Positions 19,900 to 29,766 of a DNA stretch of 64,000 nt are shown here, one piece after another. The stretch spans positions 2,852,001-2,916,000 of the forward strand of contig NZ_CP013189.1 in the NCBI RefSeq assembly GCF_001444425.1, in the 5' to 3' direction. This DNA is from Pseudohongiella spirulinae (GTDB taxonomy: Bacteria; Pseudomonadota; Gammaproteobacteria; Pseudomonadales; Pseudohongiellaceae). The notes beneath the pieces were generated by a model. The model was not told the DNA's origin and did not search any database. It saw only the letters and a list, made by a program, of their open reading frames with translations. Position 1 is the first letter of the stretch, and every line of letters begins with the position of its first letter. The position numbers and the translations under genes are program-made.

Positions 19900-21483
19900 T
19901 TACGGGGCGACCGCCTGGCGCCGCCGGTCCATCACCCTGTCAAAAACGGCCCAGTTTTCCGGCATCAGATCCGTGCGGGCGCTGACTTCAGTGTCCAATA
20001 GCAGATAATTTCGCGCGCTGTTAGTGTATGGCAGCCACTCAGGCTGACCCGGTGCCGACGGAACACCAAAATGCGCAAAATTCACCCAATAATCAGACAT
20101 GATGTCGGCCAGCCGATAATCCATGGCCGATGCCCGGTTGCGCAACGTATGTACATTATTAAATACATAGGCAATTTCAGCCGCATGATAAGCACCCAAC
20201 TCCTCCGACGCCGGACCCGGGGGACGGTGGGTGAAGTAATAGAGATAGGCTGGCTGATCAACCAGGCGATTCAAATTGGCCCAGGTCACCATATTCCAGC
20301 CAAAAGTCGCATCACGGAAACTGTCCAGTACTGACCGGCGTATATCAGTGGCCGGGTACACATCCTCGATCAGATCGGCAAGCTCACCATACTGCGCCTG
20401 CAATCGAGCCCTGTATGCTTCTGCAGAGACCGGTAGATTGCCAGCGGCCCCCAAGGTTGTTCCCTCTTCGCTGTTAAAGCCGACCATCACCGGTACCGGG
20501 TTTTGACGCCCCTCAGAGAACAAGGCATAGGGTTGCTCCGGGATAACCCAGCCGTCAACAATGCCATCCGTACGGAAGCCAGCACTCATTGCCGAATCCA
20601 TCAGCTCGCGGGCTGGTAAGGCACGTAGTGCGCTCAGATCCTGCGCCCCCAGATGTTCGGCAAGACGGGTACCGGCAGAAATAGCCGCCGGACCGGCTGA
20701 GGTGGGGCGATCCAGCTCCACCCGGGTATCCAGTCGCGCTCCGCTTTGCGCGATAGCCTTATGGAACAGGCCAGCGGCCAGCGGGCTGCTGACCAGAAAG
20801 TGCACACTCCAGGCACCGGCAGACTCGCCAAAAATGGTGACATTGTCCGGATCTCCGCCAAACGCCGCGATGTTGTCCTGCACCCATTGCAGAGCCTGAA
20901 TCTGATCAAGAATCCCGTAATTACCGGCGGAAAAGTTCGGTGACTCGGCAATCAATTCCGGGTGCGCAAAGTAGCCAAAGACCCCAAGACGATAGTTCAC
21001 GGTAACAACCACAACATCTTTCAACGCAAGCTCAGCGCCATCATAGGTGTCAATCGCACCGGAGCCACGCGTCAGAGCTCCACCGTGCAACCAGACCATA
21101 ACCGGTTTTCTCGCCTCTGTGTCCGCTTGCGCAGCACTCCATACATTCAGATACAGGCAATCTTCGCTGCTGATGCGAGCGGGGCGATAAAAAAACGAAC
21201 CCTCAGGGTAGGGCTGCTGCATACAATCCGGCCCAAAAGTGTCTGCCATGCGCTCACCCGTCCAACCCGGCGCCGGCTGCGGCGGGCGCCAACGATTGAC
21301 ACCAACAGGCGGTGCGGCAAACGGTATACCTTTAAACTCTGCTACGCGCGCATTACGCTCAGACAAAGTACCAATCAGCTTACCCTGCTGCGTTTGCACA
21401 ACCGGCGCCGCATCCTGAGCCTGAACTCCGGGAACGCAAAACAGCGCCACCCACGCAAACACCCTTAAAACCTTCAGTGTCAT
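19900..21483 (-). CDS. Type-B carboxylesterase, secreted
   Basis: This 527-residue alpha/beta hydrolase of the carboxylesterase/para-nitrobenzyl-esterase family has a signal peptide ending VQAQ near residue 23. The family pattern SEDCLYLNVW begins at 106, an oxyanion-hole HGG follows (about 134-136), and the nucleophile elbow GESAGAWS places the catalytic serine at 221. Later segments supply the acid (NSEEGT) and the histidine (GAYHAAEI). It hydrolyses carboxylic esters in the periplasm or outside the cell; the natural substrate is unknown. It diverges from the phospholipase gene. Confidence 0.9.
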   Translation of the reverse strand: MTLKVLRVFAWVALFCVPGVQAQDAAPVVQTQQGKLIGTLSERNARVAEFKGIPFAAPPVGVNRWRPPQPAPGWTGERMADTFGPDCMQQPYPEGSFFYRPARISSEDCLYLNVWSAAQADTEARKPVMVWLHGGALTRGSGAIDTYDGAELALKDVVVVTVNYRLGVFGYFAHPELIAESPNFSAGNYGILDQIQALQWVQDNIAAFGGDPDNVTIFGESAGAWSVHFLVSSPLAAGLFHKAIAQSGARLDTRVELDRPTSAGPAAISAGTRLAEHLGAQDLSALRALPARELMDSAMSAGFRTDGIVDGWVIPEQPYALFSEGRQNPVPVMVGFNSEEGTTLGAAGNLPVSAEAYRARLQAQYGELADLIEDVYPATDIRRSVLDSFRDATFGWNMVTWANLNRLVDQPAYLYYFTHRPPGPASEELGAYHAAEIAYVFNNVHTLRNRASAMDYRLADIMSDYWVNFAHFGVPSAPGQPEWLPYTNSARNYLLLDTEVSARTDLMPENWAVFDRVMDRRRQAVAP

Positions 21484-21587
21484 AACTTCATCCCGCTTAT
21501 TCGACTTGTAATGGAATTGTGAGGACGATGCAGTAAAATGACGCCCTTGGCAAGTCCGTTCACCTCCACCTCTGGTTGTTAAAATAC

Positions 21588-22394
21588 ATGTCTGTCACCC
21601 GAACACTACTATCATCTGTTATTTCGCTGATTCTCACACTATCAATTGGCAGCAGCCTGCAGGCGCAAACGCCGGTTGTCGATGCTGACCAGGAACCTGC
21701 ACGCTTCTTCAGTCCCTACAAAGATAACTACCTGTCTGTCGGGCGCATGCGGATGAAAGACGGCAGCACGCCATTCAGCGGAGAGGATCTGGATATCAAA
21801 TTTGAACTGGGCATGACCTTCAGTTTTTTTGACAACAGTGAGTCCTTCGACTTTCTGGACCCACTCCGCTTTGGTTATTCGCAGCGCTCATGGTGGAATA
21901 TTACAGAGGATTCCTCGCCATTTACTGAGCACAACTACAATCCGGAAATGTTCTGGCGCTTTGATCACCCGCTGATCGACATAATCGGTTTTGAGCACCA
22001 ATCGAATGGACAGAGTGGCCTGGATTCGCGAAGCTGGGACAGACTTTATGCACAGAAATCATTTCAGCTTGCTGACAATTTCACTGTCGACCTGAAACTG
22101 TGGTCAGTTGTATCAGATGAAGAAAACAATGCAGATATCCGGGATTATCTGGGGTCAGCCCAGCTTGGTCTGAACTTTGAGCCTAATGACAGGACCGTGA
22201 TCCGTGCCCGAATCATCAAAGGCCGTAATCATTCCAAGATCAGCTATCAGGCCGACATACGATACCAGCGCCCCTGGCTGAACAGTGCTTTTTATCTGGT
22301 CTATTACGAAGGTTATGGCGAGGCACTGATCAGTTACAATAAAAAAAGTCGCAGTCTGCGCGCGGGCTTGTACTTCCCGCTTGATACCTTATAG
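21588..22394 (+). CDS. pldA: Outer-membrane phospholipase A1
   Basis: From the ATG at 21588 (268 residues; a TTG 12 bases upstream is also in frame, and neither has a good ribosome site) the protein has a signal peptide ending LQAQ and a 12-strand OMPLA-type barrel. The active-site block HQSNGQSGLDSRSWDRLY gives His137 and Ser139. The position equal to Asn156 of the E. coli enzyme is Asp151 here. OMPLA dimerises with calcium and hydrolyses phospholipids displaced to the outer leaflet. The gene overlaps the convergent peptidase gene by 6 bases. Confidence 0.9.
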   Translation: MSVTRTLLSSVISLILTLSIGSSLQAQTPVVDADQEPARFFSPYKDNYLSVGRMRMKDGSTPFSGEDLDIKFELGMTFSFFDNSESFDFLDPLRFGYSQRSWWNITEDSSPFTEHNYNPEMFWRFDHPLIDIIGFEHQSNGQSGLDSRSWDRLYAQKSFQLADNFTVDLKLWSVVSDEENNADIRDYLGSAQLGLNFEPNDRTVIRARIIKGRNHSKISYQADIRYQRPWLNSAFYLVYYEGYGEALISYNKKSRSLRAGLYFPLDTL

Positions 22395-23246
22395 GTCACT
22401 GGCATCGGGCGACTGCAAAACCTGCAGATTCTGTTGCGCCGGGCCATAGTCCGGATGCGTCGCAAGCAATTCTTGCAGTATTTCGATCGCTCTGGAAGTG
22501 TGCCCCGCAGCGGCCAGCCAGTTACTATATCCCATGGCAATTAAAGGATCATCCGGCCAACGTTTATAGCCGGCCCGCCAGGCCATTTCTGCAGAGTCCG
22601 AATGTAAGGCTTCAAACTCAGCAACCGTGCGAAAATAATCTGCAGCAAGCATGCTGACGGGAAGCTGCCCGGGTGCGAGTGTCAACATCGCCCAGTGTCC
22701 GGCCCGCTGCCAGGTTCGCTCGAAAGTTCTCATCGACACTACGTAATTCTCTGTCAGTCCGGAGTGCAGTATGAGTTCGCGGCGCGCCATGTCATAACCA
22801 ATGACAACAGCATAATGCCACTGCGGGAATATCGACAGCCCAAGGTTCTGGAATACCAGCACCGGATTATCAGCTGCCAACTCTGTGATAACGGCGCGCA
22901 AGGTACCAGGTATAATAAATGGCAGACGGCCTAACTGCCGACTGGCAGCCAGCATTTCTACCTGCAAGGAACCTTGCCGCTCGGGGATGTAAACCTGAGA
23001 AACCAGCTGATCAGGGTGAATCTGCAGTTGTGCGTAATTCAACACGCTGGACAAAGCAGCAGGCCCACATTGATACTGTTGCTGAGGAAAAAACGGCACA
23101 TCTTTTATGATGTGCCGCTCAGGCAGTCCGGTACTGAACTGCCGGGGTAGCTGATCAGTTTGTGGCGTGGCCGCACAAGCGACCAGCACCACAAACAGTC
23201 CGGCCAGAGCAGACCATCGCAGGGCTGCACCGGTCCGCATAATCAT
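22389..23246 (-). CDS. PA2778-family C39-like cysteine peptidase, lipoprotein with TPR
   Basis: This 285-residue protein has an N-terminal lipoprotein signal (LVAC, Cys24). A papain-like C39 peptidase domain follows, with Cys60 in QYQCGPAALSSVL and His144 in PQWHYAVVIGYD. A helical TPR-like tail (about 210-280) ends the protein. It matches the PA2778 family, which is widespread in Gammaproteobacteria and has no firmly known substrate. Its ATG overlaps the stop of the PA2779-like gene by one base, so the two are made together. A cell-envelope peptidase is inferred; its natural target may be the partner protein. Confidence 0.85.
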   Translation of the reverse strand: MIMRTGAALRWSALAGLFVVLVACAATPQTDQLPRQFSTGLPERHIIKDVPFFPQQQYQCGPAALSSVLNYAQLQIHPDQLVSQVYIPERQGSLQVEMLAASRQLGRLPFIIPGTLRAVITELAADNPVLVFQNLGLSIFPQWHYAVVIGYDMARRELILHSGLTENYVVSMRTFERTWQRAGHWAMLTLAPGQLPVSMLAADYFRTVAEFEALHSDSAEMAWRAGYKRWPDDPLIAMGYSNWLAAAGHTSRAIEILQELLATHPDYGPAQQNLQVLQSPDASDL

Positions 23247-23635
23247 CAGATACCCGGGAAGATATCCGTTACACCCGCCACATCCAGCAACATGAATATC
23301 ACCAACAAAAACAACACCGTTTCCAGCAATCCTTCACCCGCTGGCAACTCATCAATATGAGCCGCGATCTCGGCCAGTTCGGCAGCGCTCATGGCAGCCA
23401 CTCGCGCCTGCGCGTCAGCCGGATCAACACCACGCTGAGTCAACTGTGACTGCACATCGTTGCGACTTAAAAAGCTTTGTACTGTATCGCGCTGATCAGC
23501 AAGCCGGACTTCGTTCAACAGTTGCTCAGTTGACACCATAGACTGCGGCGCAGCCTGTACCTGAAATGAAACGCCAAACGTAAACACCATCAGCAACATC
23601 CAGGTCACGTGACGCTTAATTGATGTAAATTTCAT
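23246..23635 (-). CDS. PA2779-family small envelope protein
   Basis: This 129-residue protein has an N-terminal signal or membrane segment (about 10-28, ending VQAA). An acidic helical middle (about 35-97) is followed by a short GEG element and one very hydrophobic C-terminal helix (about 103-119) ending DIFPGI. It belongs to the PA2779 family, which is found beside PA2778-like peptidases and has unknown function. The layout (signal, soluble helix, short Gly segment, terminal hydrophobic helix) is what one expects of a processed or membrane-anchored substrate; this role is inference. Confidence 0.82.
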   Translation of the reverse strand: MKFTSIKRHVTWMLLMVFTFGVSFQVQAAPQSMVSTEQLLNEVRLADQRDTVQSFLSRNDVQSQLTQRGVDPADAQARVAAMSAAELAEIAAHIDELPAGEGLLETVLFLLVIFMLLDVAGVTDIFPGI

Positions 23636-23678
23636 ATGATCTCCCTCTACATGGTGGTCAGTGTGATTTTACCTTGCC

Positions 23679-24506
23679 TCAGCCGGCCTGATGAATGTGC
23701 ACATCGCGCTGCGGGAATGGAATGGTCAGCCCTTCCTTGTCGAAGGTTTTGTAGACCTGCTCATTCATTCGGAAATGTACTGGCCAGAAGTCCGCGGCAT
23801 TGACCCACACCCGCACAACGATATTCACTGAACTGTCGGCCAGAGCCGATACTGCCATAAATGGCTCCGGGTCTTTAAGGATGCGCTCATCCTCCGCAAT
23901 CAGGCGCCCCAGTACTTCATAAGCCTTATCGACATCGTCACCGTAGGCAATACCAAAAGTCCAATCCACACGGCGTTTTTCCTGCGCAGAAAAATTAGTC
24001 AGCGAACCTGTCGCCAGCGGGCCATTCGGGATAATAATTGTTTTATTGTCGGGTGTGGTCAGTACCGTCACAAAAATCTGGATCTCTTTTACCGAACCCA
24101 TATACCCCTGCGCTTCAATGAAGTCGCCAACCTTGAAGTATTTAAAAAACAGAATCATGACGCCGCCGGCAAAATTCTGCAGCGTTCCCGACAAGGCGAG
24201 ACCAACCGCCAGACCTGCAGCACCGAGTATGGCGATAAACGAGGTCATTTCCACGCCCAGCACGCCCAGCGCTGATATATAGACCAGCACTTTCAGCAAT
24301 ATGGAAGCCAGGCTGCTCAAAAACGAACCCAATGACGGGTCGACCTTGCTCTTTACCAGTACCTTCTTGATGATGCCGACCAGCACGCCGACAACCCATA
24401 AACCAATGACAAGTGTGGCAAGCGCACCGAGCAACTTTGGCCCGTAAGCCAGCCCCAACTCCATCAGCACATCACCTGAAACATTAATGCTCTGCAAAGA
24501 TTCCAT
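23679..24506 (-). CDS. mscS: MscS-family small-conductance mechanosensitive channel
   Basis: This 275-residue protein has three N-terminal helices. The pore helix is glycine/alanine-rich (AILGAAGLAVGLALSGTLQN, about 92-111), followed by the MscS beta domain and the alpha/beta C-terminal domain ending IPFPQRDVHIHQAG. Length matches E. coli MscS (286). It opens on membrane tension to release solutes during hypo-osmotic shock. It lies 43 bases upstream of the PA2779/PA2778 pair on the same strand, so co-transcription is possible. Confidence 0.92.
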   Translation of the reverse strand: MESLQSINVSGDVLMELGLAYGPKLLGALATLVIGLWVVGVLVGIIKKVLVKSKVDPSLGSFLSSLASILLKVLVYISALGVLGVEMTSFIAILGAAGLAVGLALSGTLQNFAGGVMILFFKYFKVGDFIEAQGYMGSVKEIQIFVTVLTTPDNKTIIIPNGPLATGSLTNFSAQEKRRVDWTFGIAYGDDVDKAYEVLGRLIAEDERILKDPEPFMAVSALADSSVNIVVRVWVNAADFWPVHFRMNEQVYKTFDKEGLTIPFPQRDVHIHQAG

Positions 24507-24668
24507 GAGGTCCCCTATCGATCAAATCCAACTGCTGGTTTTATTTCCTGACTGCTGCACATTAACCTACACCAGCTTAAAACTGTCAATTCCGATTTCC
24601 TTCGGCGCTTGCCGCCTTCAAATTGAAATCGCATAATCAAAGCACAATCGGAACAGGAGTGAACGTTT

Positions 24669-26018
24669 ATGCAATGCCCCCGCCCGACGCTCAAGCGACT
24701 GTCTTTCAAGTTACTGGGCGAAAATCCTGTCGCCCGCACATTGCTCGTCAGCGCGCTTCTGGCTCAATCTTGCCTGATGATGCCCGCCGCCAGCGCACAA
24801 ACAGACACTGTCGTCCTGACTGACTTACACCTGATCGACGGTACAGGGCAGCCGTCGATCACGGGCGCCACTGTTGTTGTCCAAAATGGCCGAATCTTGG
24901 CTGCAGGCCCGTCTGACGCGGTCGACGTGCCCGTCGATGCCGCCGTCCGATCGCTGGCCGGCAAAACCATCATACCCGGCCTGATCAACTCACATGGCCA
25001 TGCCGGTGGCGTCCGGGGTCTGGAGTCCGGCCACTACAGCACCGAAAACCTGCTGCGACAACTGCGACTGTACGCCAGTTATGGAGTCACCACCGTTGTC
25101 AGCCTGGGCGATGATGAGGCCCCTGGCTTTGCACTGCGCGACGCTCAGAACTCTCCCGGCCTGGACCGCAGCCGACTGTTTGTGGCCGGACCGGTGCTGA
25201 GCGCTGCAACGCCGGAACAGGCTCGTACACTCGTTGATGAGACTGCAGCATTGCAACCAGACTTCCTGAAAATCCGCGTCGATGACAACCTGGGACGCAC
25301 TCCAAAAATGAGCCCTGAAGTCTATCGCGCCTTCATACAACGCGCTGAATACCATAATATTCCCATGGCCGTGCATACCTATTATCTGGAAGATACCAGG
25401 GACGTTGTGGCTGCCGGTGGTGATTTTGTGGCTCACAGCGTCAGAGATACACACGTTGATGATGCGTTTGCGCAATTGCTGATAAGCAGGGAAGTCTGCT
25501 ACACCCCGACACTGACGCGCGAGCTGTCAACTTATGTGTATGAGGACGAACCAGCCTTTTTCAGCGATCCGTTTTTTCTGGCTGGCCTGGATCAGCCAGA
25601 AATTCTGGATACTCTGCGGGACCCTCAACGCCAGCAGCGGACCCGCAACAATGCCGCCGCGCAGCAATATAAGGCCTCTCTGCCCATTGCCATGGCAAAC
25701 CTGAAGTTGCTGGCTGATGCCGGCGTCACTATCGCCATGGGCACTGACAGTGGACCGCCCGCACGATTCCAGGGCTACTTCGAACACCTGGAAATGTCGA
25801 TGATGCAGGACGCCGGACTGACTCCCACCCAGATTCTGTATTCCGCCACAGGCGCGGCAGCAAACTGTATGGGGCTGACCGATATCGGCACACTGCAACC
25901 GGGCAACTGGGCCGATTTCATCATCCTGGGTCAGAATCCGCTGCAGGACATCAACCATACGCGCAGCATCGAAGAAGTCTGGATTGCCGGCAAGGCCGTG
26001 CCGCGCCCCGGGTTCTGA
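24669..26018 (+). CDS. Secreted metal-dependent amidohydrolase
   Basis: This 449-residue protein has a long N-terminal signal ending near residue 44 (ASAQ). An amidohydrolase-superfamily barrel follows, with the HxH metal pair in LINSHGHAGG, a histidine in MAVHTYY, another in FVAHSVRDTH, and the final aspartate in MGTDSGPPARF. AGGAG lies 10 bases before the ATG. Relatives are imidazolonepropionase-like hydrolases and Xaa-Pro dipeptidases, but the substrate cannot be named. It precedes the orphan histidine kinase by about 100 bp. Confidence 0.85.
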   Translation: MQCPRPTLKRLSFKLLGENPVARTLLVSALLAQSCLMMPAASAQTDTVVLTDLHLIDGTGQPSITGATVVVQNGRILAAGPSDAVDVPVDAAVRSLAGKTIIPGLINSHGHAGGVRGLESGHYSTENLLRQLRLYASYGVTTVVSLGDDEAPGFALRDAQNSPGLDRSRLFVAGPVLSAATPEQARTLVDETAALQPDFLKIRVDDNLGRTPKMSPEVYRAFIQRAEYHNIPMAVHTYYLEDTRDVVAAGGDFVAHSVRDTHVDDAFAQLLISREVCYTPTLTRELSTYVYEDEPAFFSDPFFLAGLDQPEILDTLRDPQRQQRTRNNAAAQQYKASLPIAMANLKLLADAGVTIAMGTDSGPPARFQGYFEHLEMSMMQDAGLTPTQILYSATGAAANCMGLTDIGTLQPGNWADFIILGQNPLQDINHTRSIEEVWIAGKAVPRPGF

Positions 26019-26122
26019 TACACTGGTCAGACACCTGGAGCAACTCCCGGAAAGCGGCAGTGATAACGGCAGTACAGTGAATACTCAAGGTGACCGATAA
26101 TTCCGTAAAAGGGCTGAATGAT

Positions 26123-27280
26123 ATGGAAAGTTTCTGGAATAACGATCGCACACAAAGCCTGATTGGGGCCGCTGTGCTGGTCATTGTCAGCATGCTGTCC
26201 GTTTATCTGCTGGCCCAGAATGAGGCGGCATGGACGCCGCAACTAAGTCTGATCGCCGGGCTGTTTCTGTTGGATATTGTCTGCTTCTTTCTGACCACGT
26301 CAGCCTGGGTTGAGCGCTCAAGAACCCGCCTGCTGTTGGTCCTGTGGGTCGAAGCCGCTGCCATTCTGGCGCTGTACTTTCTGGTCAGCATTAGCTGGGT
26401 TGCCATTCTGGGCATTATCTGGATTGTGCAGGTTACAGAGGCGTTCAATATTCGCGCCACAAGCTGGCTGCTCACCGGTGCGGCGGTAATCTTCTCGGCC
26501 AGCCAGATTTATCACTGGAGCGACAGCAGTTTATTGATGGCAATTACCGCGTCTATCACTCTCAGCCTGTTCCATTTATTTGCTGTGATCGCGGCCTACC
26601 GGGCCAAGCGCGAACAGGAGCTGCGTCAGGAAACGGCCGCACTGAACCGGGAACTGCTGGCCACCCGGGAGCTACTGACTGAACACTCGCGCCAGACTGA
26701 GCGGCTGCGCATCGCAAGAGATCTGCATGATCTGTTGGGTCATCACCTGACCGCGCAAATATTGCAATTGGAGGTTGCAACCCACATCACAGAAGGGGCT
26801 GGCAAACAGAAAGTTGAACAGGCCCTGGCGCTGGGCAAGCTTTTGCTGAGCGACTTGCGGACAGCGGTGAGTGAGCTGCGCGAAGATGAACCCATCAACT
26901 TCCGTGATGCAGTTGAAAAACTGGTATTCGGCTTACCCGGTGTGGAATTTGAGCTGAATTTTAATTCTACATTGGGTGAAATGCATCAGGCGGAGACATT
27001 GCTGCGCTGCACACGTGAAGCACTGACCAATGTTTTGCGCCATAGTGGCGCGTCGCGATGCCGCATTTCATTTGACAGTGACGATCACTGCTATCGTCTG
27101 GAAATACGTGACAACGGGCACTGCCGGGACACGATCGTACCGGGTAATGGGCTCAAGGGAATCAAAGAACGTATTGAAGAGGCTGGCGGAAAAGTTTCCT
27201 GGCATATTGATTCAGGTTTTGTCCTGGAAATCCGCATACCGATAGATCGCAACGAGACGCCGGAGTGCCGCGCTGCCTGA
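26123..27280 (+). CDS. DesK/NarX-type sensor histidine kinase without adjacent regulator
   Basis: From the ATG at 26123 (AAAAGGG upstream; a GTG at 26090 is a weaker alternative) it is 385 residues. Five or six membrane helices fill residues 10-160, then a coiled region leads to HisKA_3 with RIARDLHDLLGHHLT (His202). The HATPase domain has EALTNVLRHS and a DNG box followed by GNGLKGIKERI. Kinases of this class phosphorylate LuxR-type response regulators, which are normally next door; none is in this window. The membrane part binds no recognisable ligand domain. It is convergent with the phosphonate-type transporter (4 bp apart). Confidence 0.85.
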   Translation: MESFWNNDRTQSLIGAAVLVIVSMLSVYLLAQNEAAWTPQLSLIAGLFLLDIVCFFLTTSAWVERSRTRLLLVLWVEAAAILALYFLVSISWVAILGIIWIVQVTEAFNIRATSWLLTGAAVIFSASQIYHWSDSSLLMAITASITLSLFHLFAVIAAYRAKREQELRQETAALNRELLATRELLTEHSRQTERLRIARDLHDLLGHHLTAQILQLEVATHITEGAGKQKVEQALALGKLLLSDLRTAVSELREDEPINFRDAVEKLVFGLPGVEFELNFNSTLGEMHQAETLLRCTREALTNVLRHSGASRCRISFDSDDHCYRLEIRDNGHCRDTIVPGNGLKGIKERIEEAGGKVSWHIDSGFVLEIRIPIDRNETPECRAA

Positions 27281-27284
27281 CACC

Positions 27285-28097
27285 TCAAATCATGGCGTGA
27301 CGTACCCTGGCTGAAACCCACTCAGACACAATCACAGTGGCAAAAATCAACACAAAGACCGTAGCAACCTGCGCCCAGGCCAGATTATTAATGGCCGCAT
27401 TCATCTGCAATCCTATTCCGCCAGCACCCACCAACCCCAAAGTAGTCGCTTCACGAATATTAATATCCCAGCGGTAGACGCTGATCCCGGCAAAGGCTGG
27501 CATTATCTGCGGCCAAACGGCGTAGGCAAGCACCTGTGATTTGGTGGCACCTGTTGCTGTCACTGCCTCTACAGGGGTCGGATGTATTTCTTCGATTGCC
27601 TCATACAGAAGCTTCCCGATAAATCCAATTGAACGCAAGGCTATAGCCAACATGCCGGCAAAAATGCCAGGCCCCACAATTGTAACCAGCAGCATGGCCC
27701 AGATCAGCGCATTAATGGAGCGCGAGCTCACAATCACTGTCAGGGCAATTGCCCGTAAAGCCGGATGAGGGGAGGTATTACGTGCCGCCAGGAAAGCCAG
27801 GGGAAATGCAATAGCGATGCCCAGCGCCGTACCAACAGTAGCGATATTGATGGTATCCCACAAAGGCATCATCAAAGAGCCGGTTATACTCCAGTCAGGC
27901 GGTATCATCCGGCCAATCAGGCTGGCAGCCTGCTCATCGGCATCATATAGAAATTCCCAGATAGTGTTCTGCGAAATCAAAGCCCAGCAAAAAACAAACA
28001 ACATACCACCCAGCATCCAGCCAGCCCAGATAGCGTACTGCTTTAATGGCTCACGCCGCTGCCATATTTTTTGTTCACCCATCTGTTTTATCGGCAT
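27285..28097 (-). CDS. phnE: Phosphonate-type ABC transporter permease (second PhnE)
   Basis: I place the start at the ATG at 28097, where it overlaps the upstream permease stop as TAATG. A GTG 12 bases further upstream is possible. The 270-residue membrane protein has about six helices and the EAA-loop signature (EAVTATGATKSQVLAYAVWP). The region DINIREATTLGLVGAGGIG is characteristic of PhnE permeases. It pairs with the other PhnE to form the pore. It is the last gene of the phnD-phnC-phnE-phnE operon. Confidence 0.9.
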   Translation of the reverse strand: MPIKQMGEQKIWQRREPLKQYAIWAGWMLGGMLFVFCWALISQNTIWEFLYDADEQAASLIGRMIPPDWSITGSLMMPLWDTINIATVGTALGIAIAFPLAFLAARNTSPHPALRAIALTVIVSSRSINALIWAMLLVTIVGPGIFAGMLAIALRSIGFIGKLLYEAIEEIHPTPVEAVTATGATKSQVLAYAVWPQIMPAFAGISVYRWDINIREATTLGLVGAGGIGLQMNAAINNLAWAQVATVFVLIFATVIVSEWVSARVRHAMI

Positions 28098-28930
28098 TAT
28101 TGAGTCCACTTGCGAACATATCCGGAGAAATATTCGCTTAACAGAACAATGAGGATAATCAGCAGCAGAATAGCCGCCGACGTATCGTAGTCGTATCGGT
28201 TGATGGAAGTGTTCAATGTGGCGCCAATGCCGCCGGCACCGACAATGCCGATCACCGCGGATTCACGGAAGTTGATATCCAGACGATACAGTGACAGTCC
28301 GATCAGACGCGGCATTACCTGTGGCTGTACTGCGTAATTAATCCACTGCAACCAACCAGCGCCGGTTGCCCGGATCGCCTCCAATGGTTCGCGCTGGGTA
28401 TCCTCAATATCTTCTGCCAGCAACTTGGCCATAAAACCAATTGTTGCAAACGCCAGTGTCACCACGCCAGCCAGTGGACCAAAACCAAACATCGCAACAA
28501 ACAGGATGGCAATGATGATTTCCTGAAAGGTGCGAGACAGCGCAATAATACCGCGGCACAAAAAATACACTGGCCGCGGCGCGATATTGCGTGCAGCACC
28601 CAGGCCGACCGGGATAGCCAGCAACACGCCGATAACTGTTGACGTGAAAGTCATGGTGAGACTTTCCTGCAGACCAACAAATATCTCACCACTACGGGTT
28701 ACAAAATCAGGCGTAAGGAAGGACGCGACAAAGTCCAAACCGCGATCCATACCCTGAGCGACGCGATCCCAGTTCACATCCACACTCAACCAGGCCGCCA
28801 GCAGGTAACACAGCACACCCAGGTTGAGGCTGATACGCAACCAGCGCCTGGAAATCAGCGGCAGCGGACGCCAGCGTCCCTGACGAAGATCAGCCAGACG
28901 CTGCTCAAACGGGACTTGAGGTATGCTCAT
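28097..28930 (-). CDS. phnE: Phosphonate-type ABC transporter permease (first PhnE)
   Basis: This 277-residue permease has a cytoplasmic N-terminus of about 30 residues, around six helices, and an EAA loop ([20 protein letters not shown]). It also has the PhnE hallmark [19 protein letters not shown]. Its start overlaps the phnC stop by 4 bases and its stop overlaps the next permease. Two distinct PhnE copies are common in phosphonate, phosphite and phosphate importers of this type, where they form a heterodimer. Confidence 0.9.
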   Translation of the reverse strand: MSIPQVPFEQRLADLRQGRWRPLPLISRRWLRISLNLGVLCYLLAAWLSVDVNWDRVAQGMDRGLDFVASFLTPDFVTRSGEIFVGLQESLTMTFTSTVIGVLLAIPVGLGAARNIAPRPVYFLCRGIIALSRTFQEIIIAILFVAMFGFGPLAGVVTLAFATIGFMAKLLAEDIEDTQREPLEAIRATGAGWLQWINYAVQPQVMPRLIGLSLYRLDINFRESAVIGIVGAGGIGATLNTSINRYDYDTSAAILLLIILIVLLSEYFSGYVRKWTQ

Positions 28931-29757
28931 GGATGACTGCCCGCTACAAGCGTATCAACCAGCTTGTCGGTGCCGCTGTCGTCATCATCATTATTGTCTG
29001 TGTCAGTCGGCACGGACCAGTCCTCTTCACCGTATATACTGGTCAGGACTGCCGGGCTTAATTCTGAGGGATGCCCATCAAACACCATGCTGCCCGCACG
29101 CAGCCCTACCACCCGATCTACAAACTGCTGCGCCAGCGCGACATCGTGGATGTTAATGATGGCTGCCAGCTTCTGCTCGCGGCATAACTCGCAGATCAGT
29201 CGCATAATCTGCCGGGAGGTTTTCGGATCGAGACTGGCCGTTGGTTCATCAACCAATAGCAACTTGGGGTTCTGCATCAGTGCTCGGGCAATACCCACCC
29301 GCTGCTTCTGACCACCGGACAATTCGTCGCCACGCTTGTCAAACATGCTCTCCAGGCCAACCCGTTCCAGCAGATGAAAGGCCTGCTGAATATCGGCCCG
29401 TGGATATCGACGCAGATAACTGCGCCAGAAGCCGACGTAAGCCAAACGACCGGACAGGACATTCTCCATGACGGATAAACGCTCGACCAACGCATAATTC
29501 TGGAAAATCATACCGATTTTGCGGCGTGACAGACGCAAGGCACTGCCCCGCACGCGTGTTATGTCATCCCCATCCAGCACCACTTTGCCTGCAGAGGGTT
29601 CTATTAGCCGGTTCACGCAACGGATGAGCGTACTCTTGCCGGCACCGGATGGTCCTATCAGGGCCATGACCTGACCGGCAGGTACCGTCAGAGTAATATC
29701 ATTAAGAGCCAGATCGCCGGTATCGTAGCGCTTACTCACGCCGGTCATCGTCAACAT
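28927..29757 (-). CDS. phnC: Phosphonate-type ABC transporter ATP-binding protein
   Basis: This 276-residue ATPase has Walker [10 protein letters not shown] at 35-43, the signature [15 protein letters not shown], and Walker [13 protein letters not shown]. It powers uptake through the PhnE pair. The last 30 residues are an acidic, low-complexity tail ([13 protein letters not shown]) that ordinary PhnC proteins lack; its role is unknown. The substrate class (phosphonate, phosphite or phosphate) cannot be settled, as no catabolic genes are adjacent. Confidence 0.92.
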   Translation of the reverse strand: MLTMTGVSKRYDTGDLALNDITLTVPAGQVMALIGPSGAGKSTLIRCVNRLIEPSAGKVVLDGDDITRVRGSALRLSRRKIGMIFQNYALVERLSVMENVLSGRLAYVGFWRSYLRRYPRADIQQAFHLLERVGLESMFDKRGDELSGGQKQRVGIARALMQNPKLLLVDEPTASLDPKTSRQIMRLICELCREQKLAAIINIHDVALAQQFVDRVVGLRAGSMVFDGHPSELSPAVLTSIYGEEDWSVPTDTDNNDDDDSGTDKLVDTLVAGSHP

Positions 29758-29766
29758 AGATGTTTC

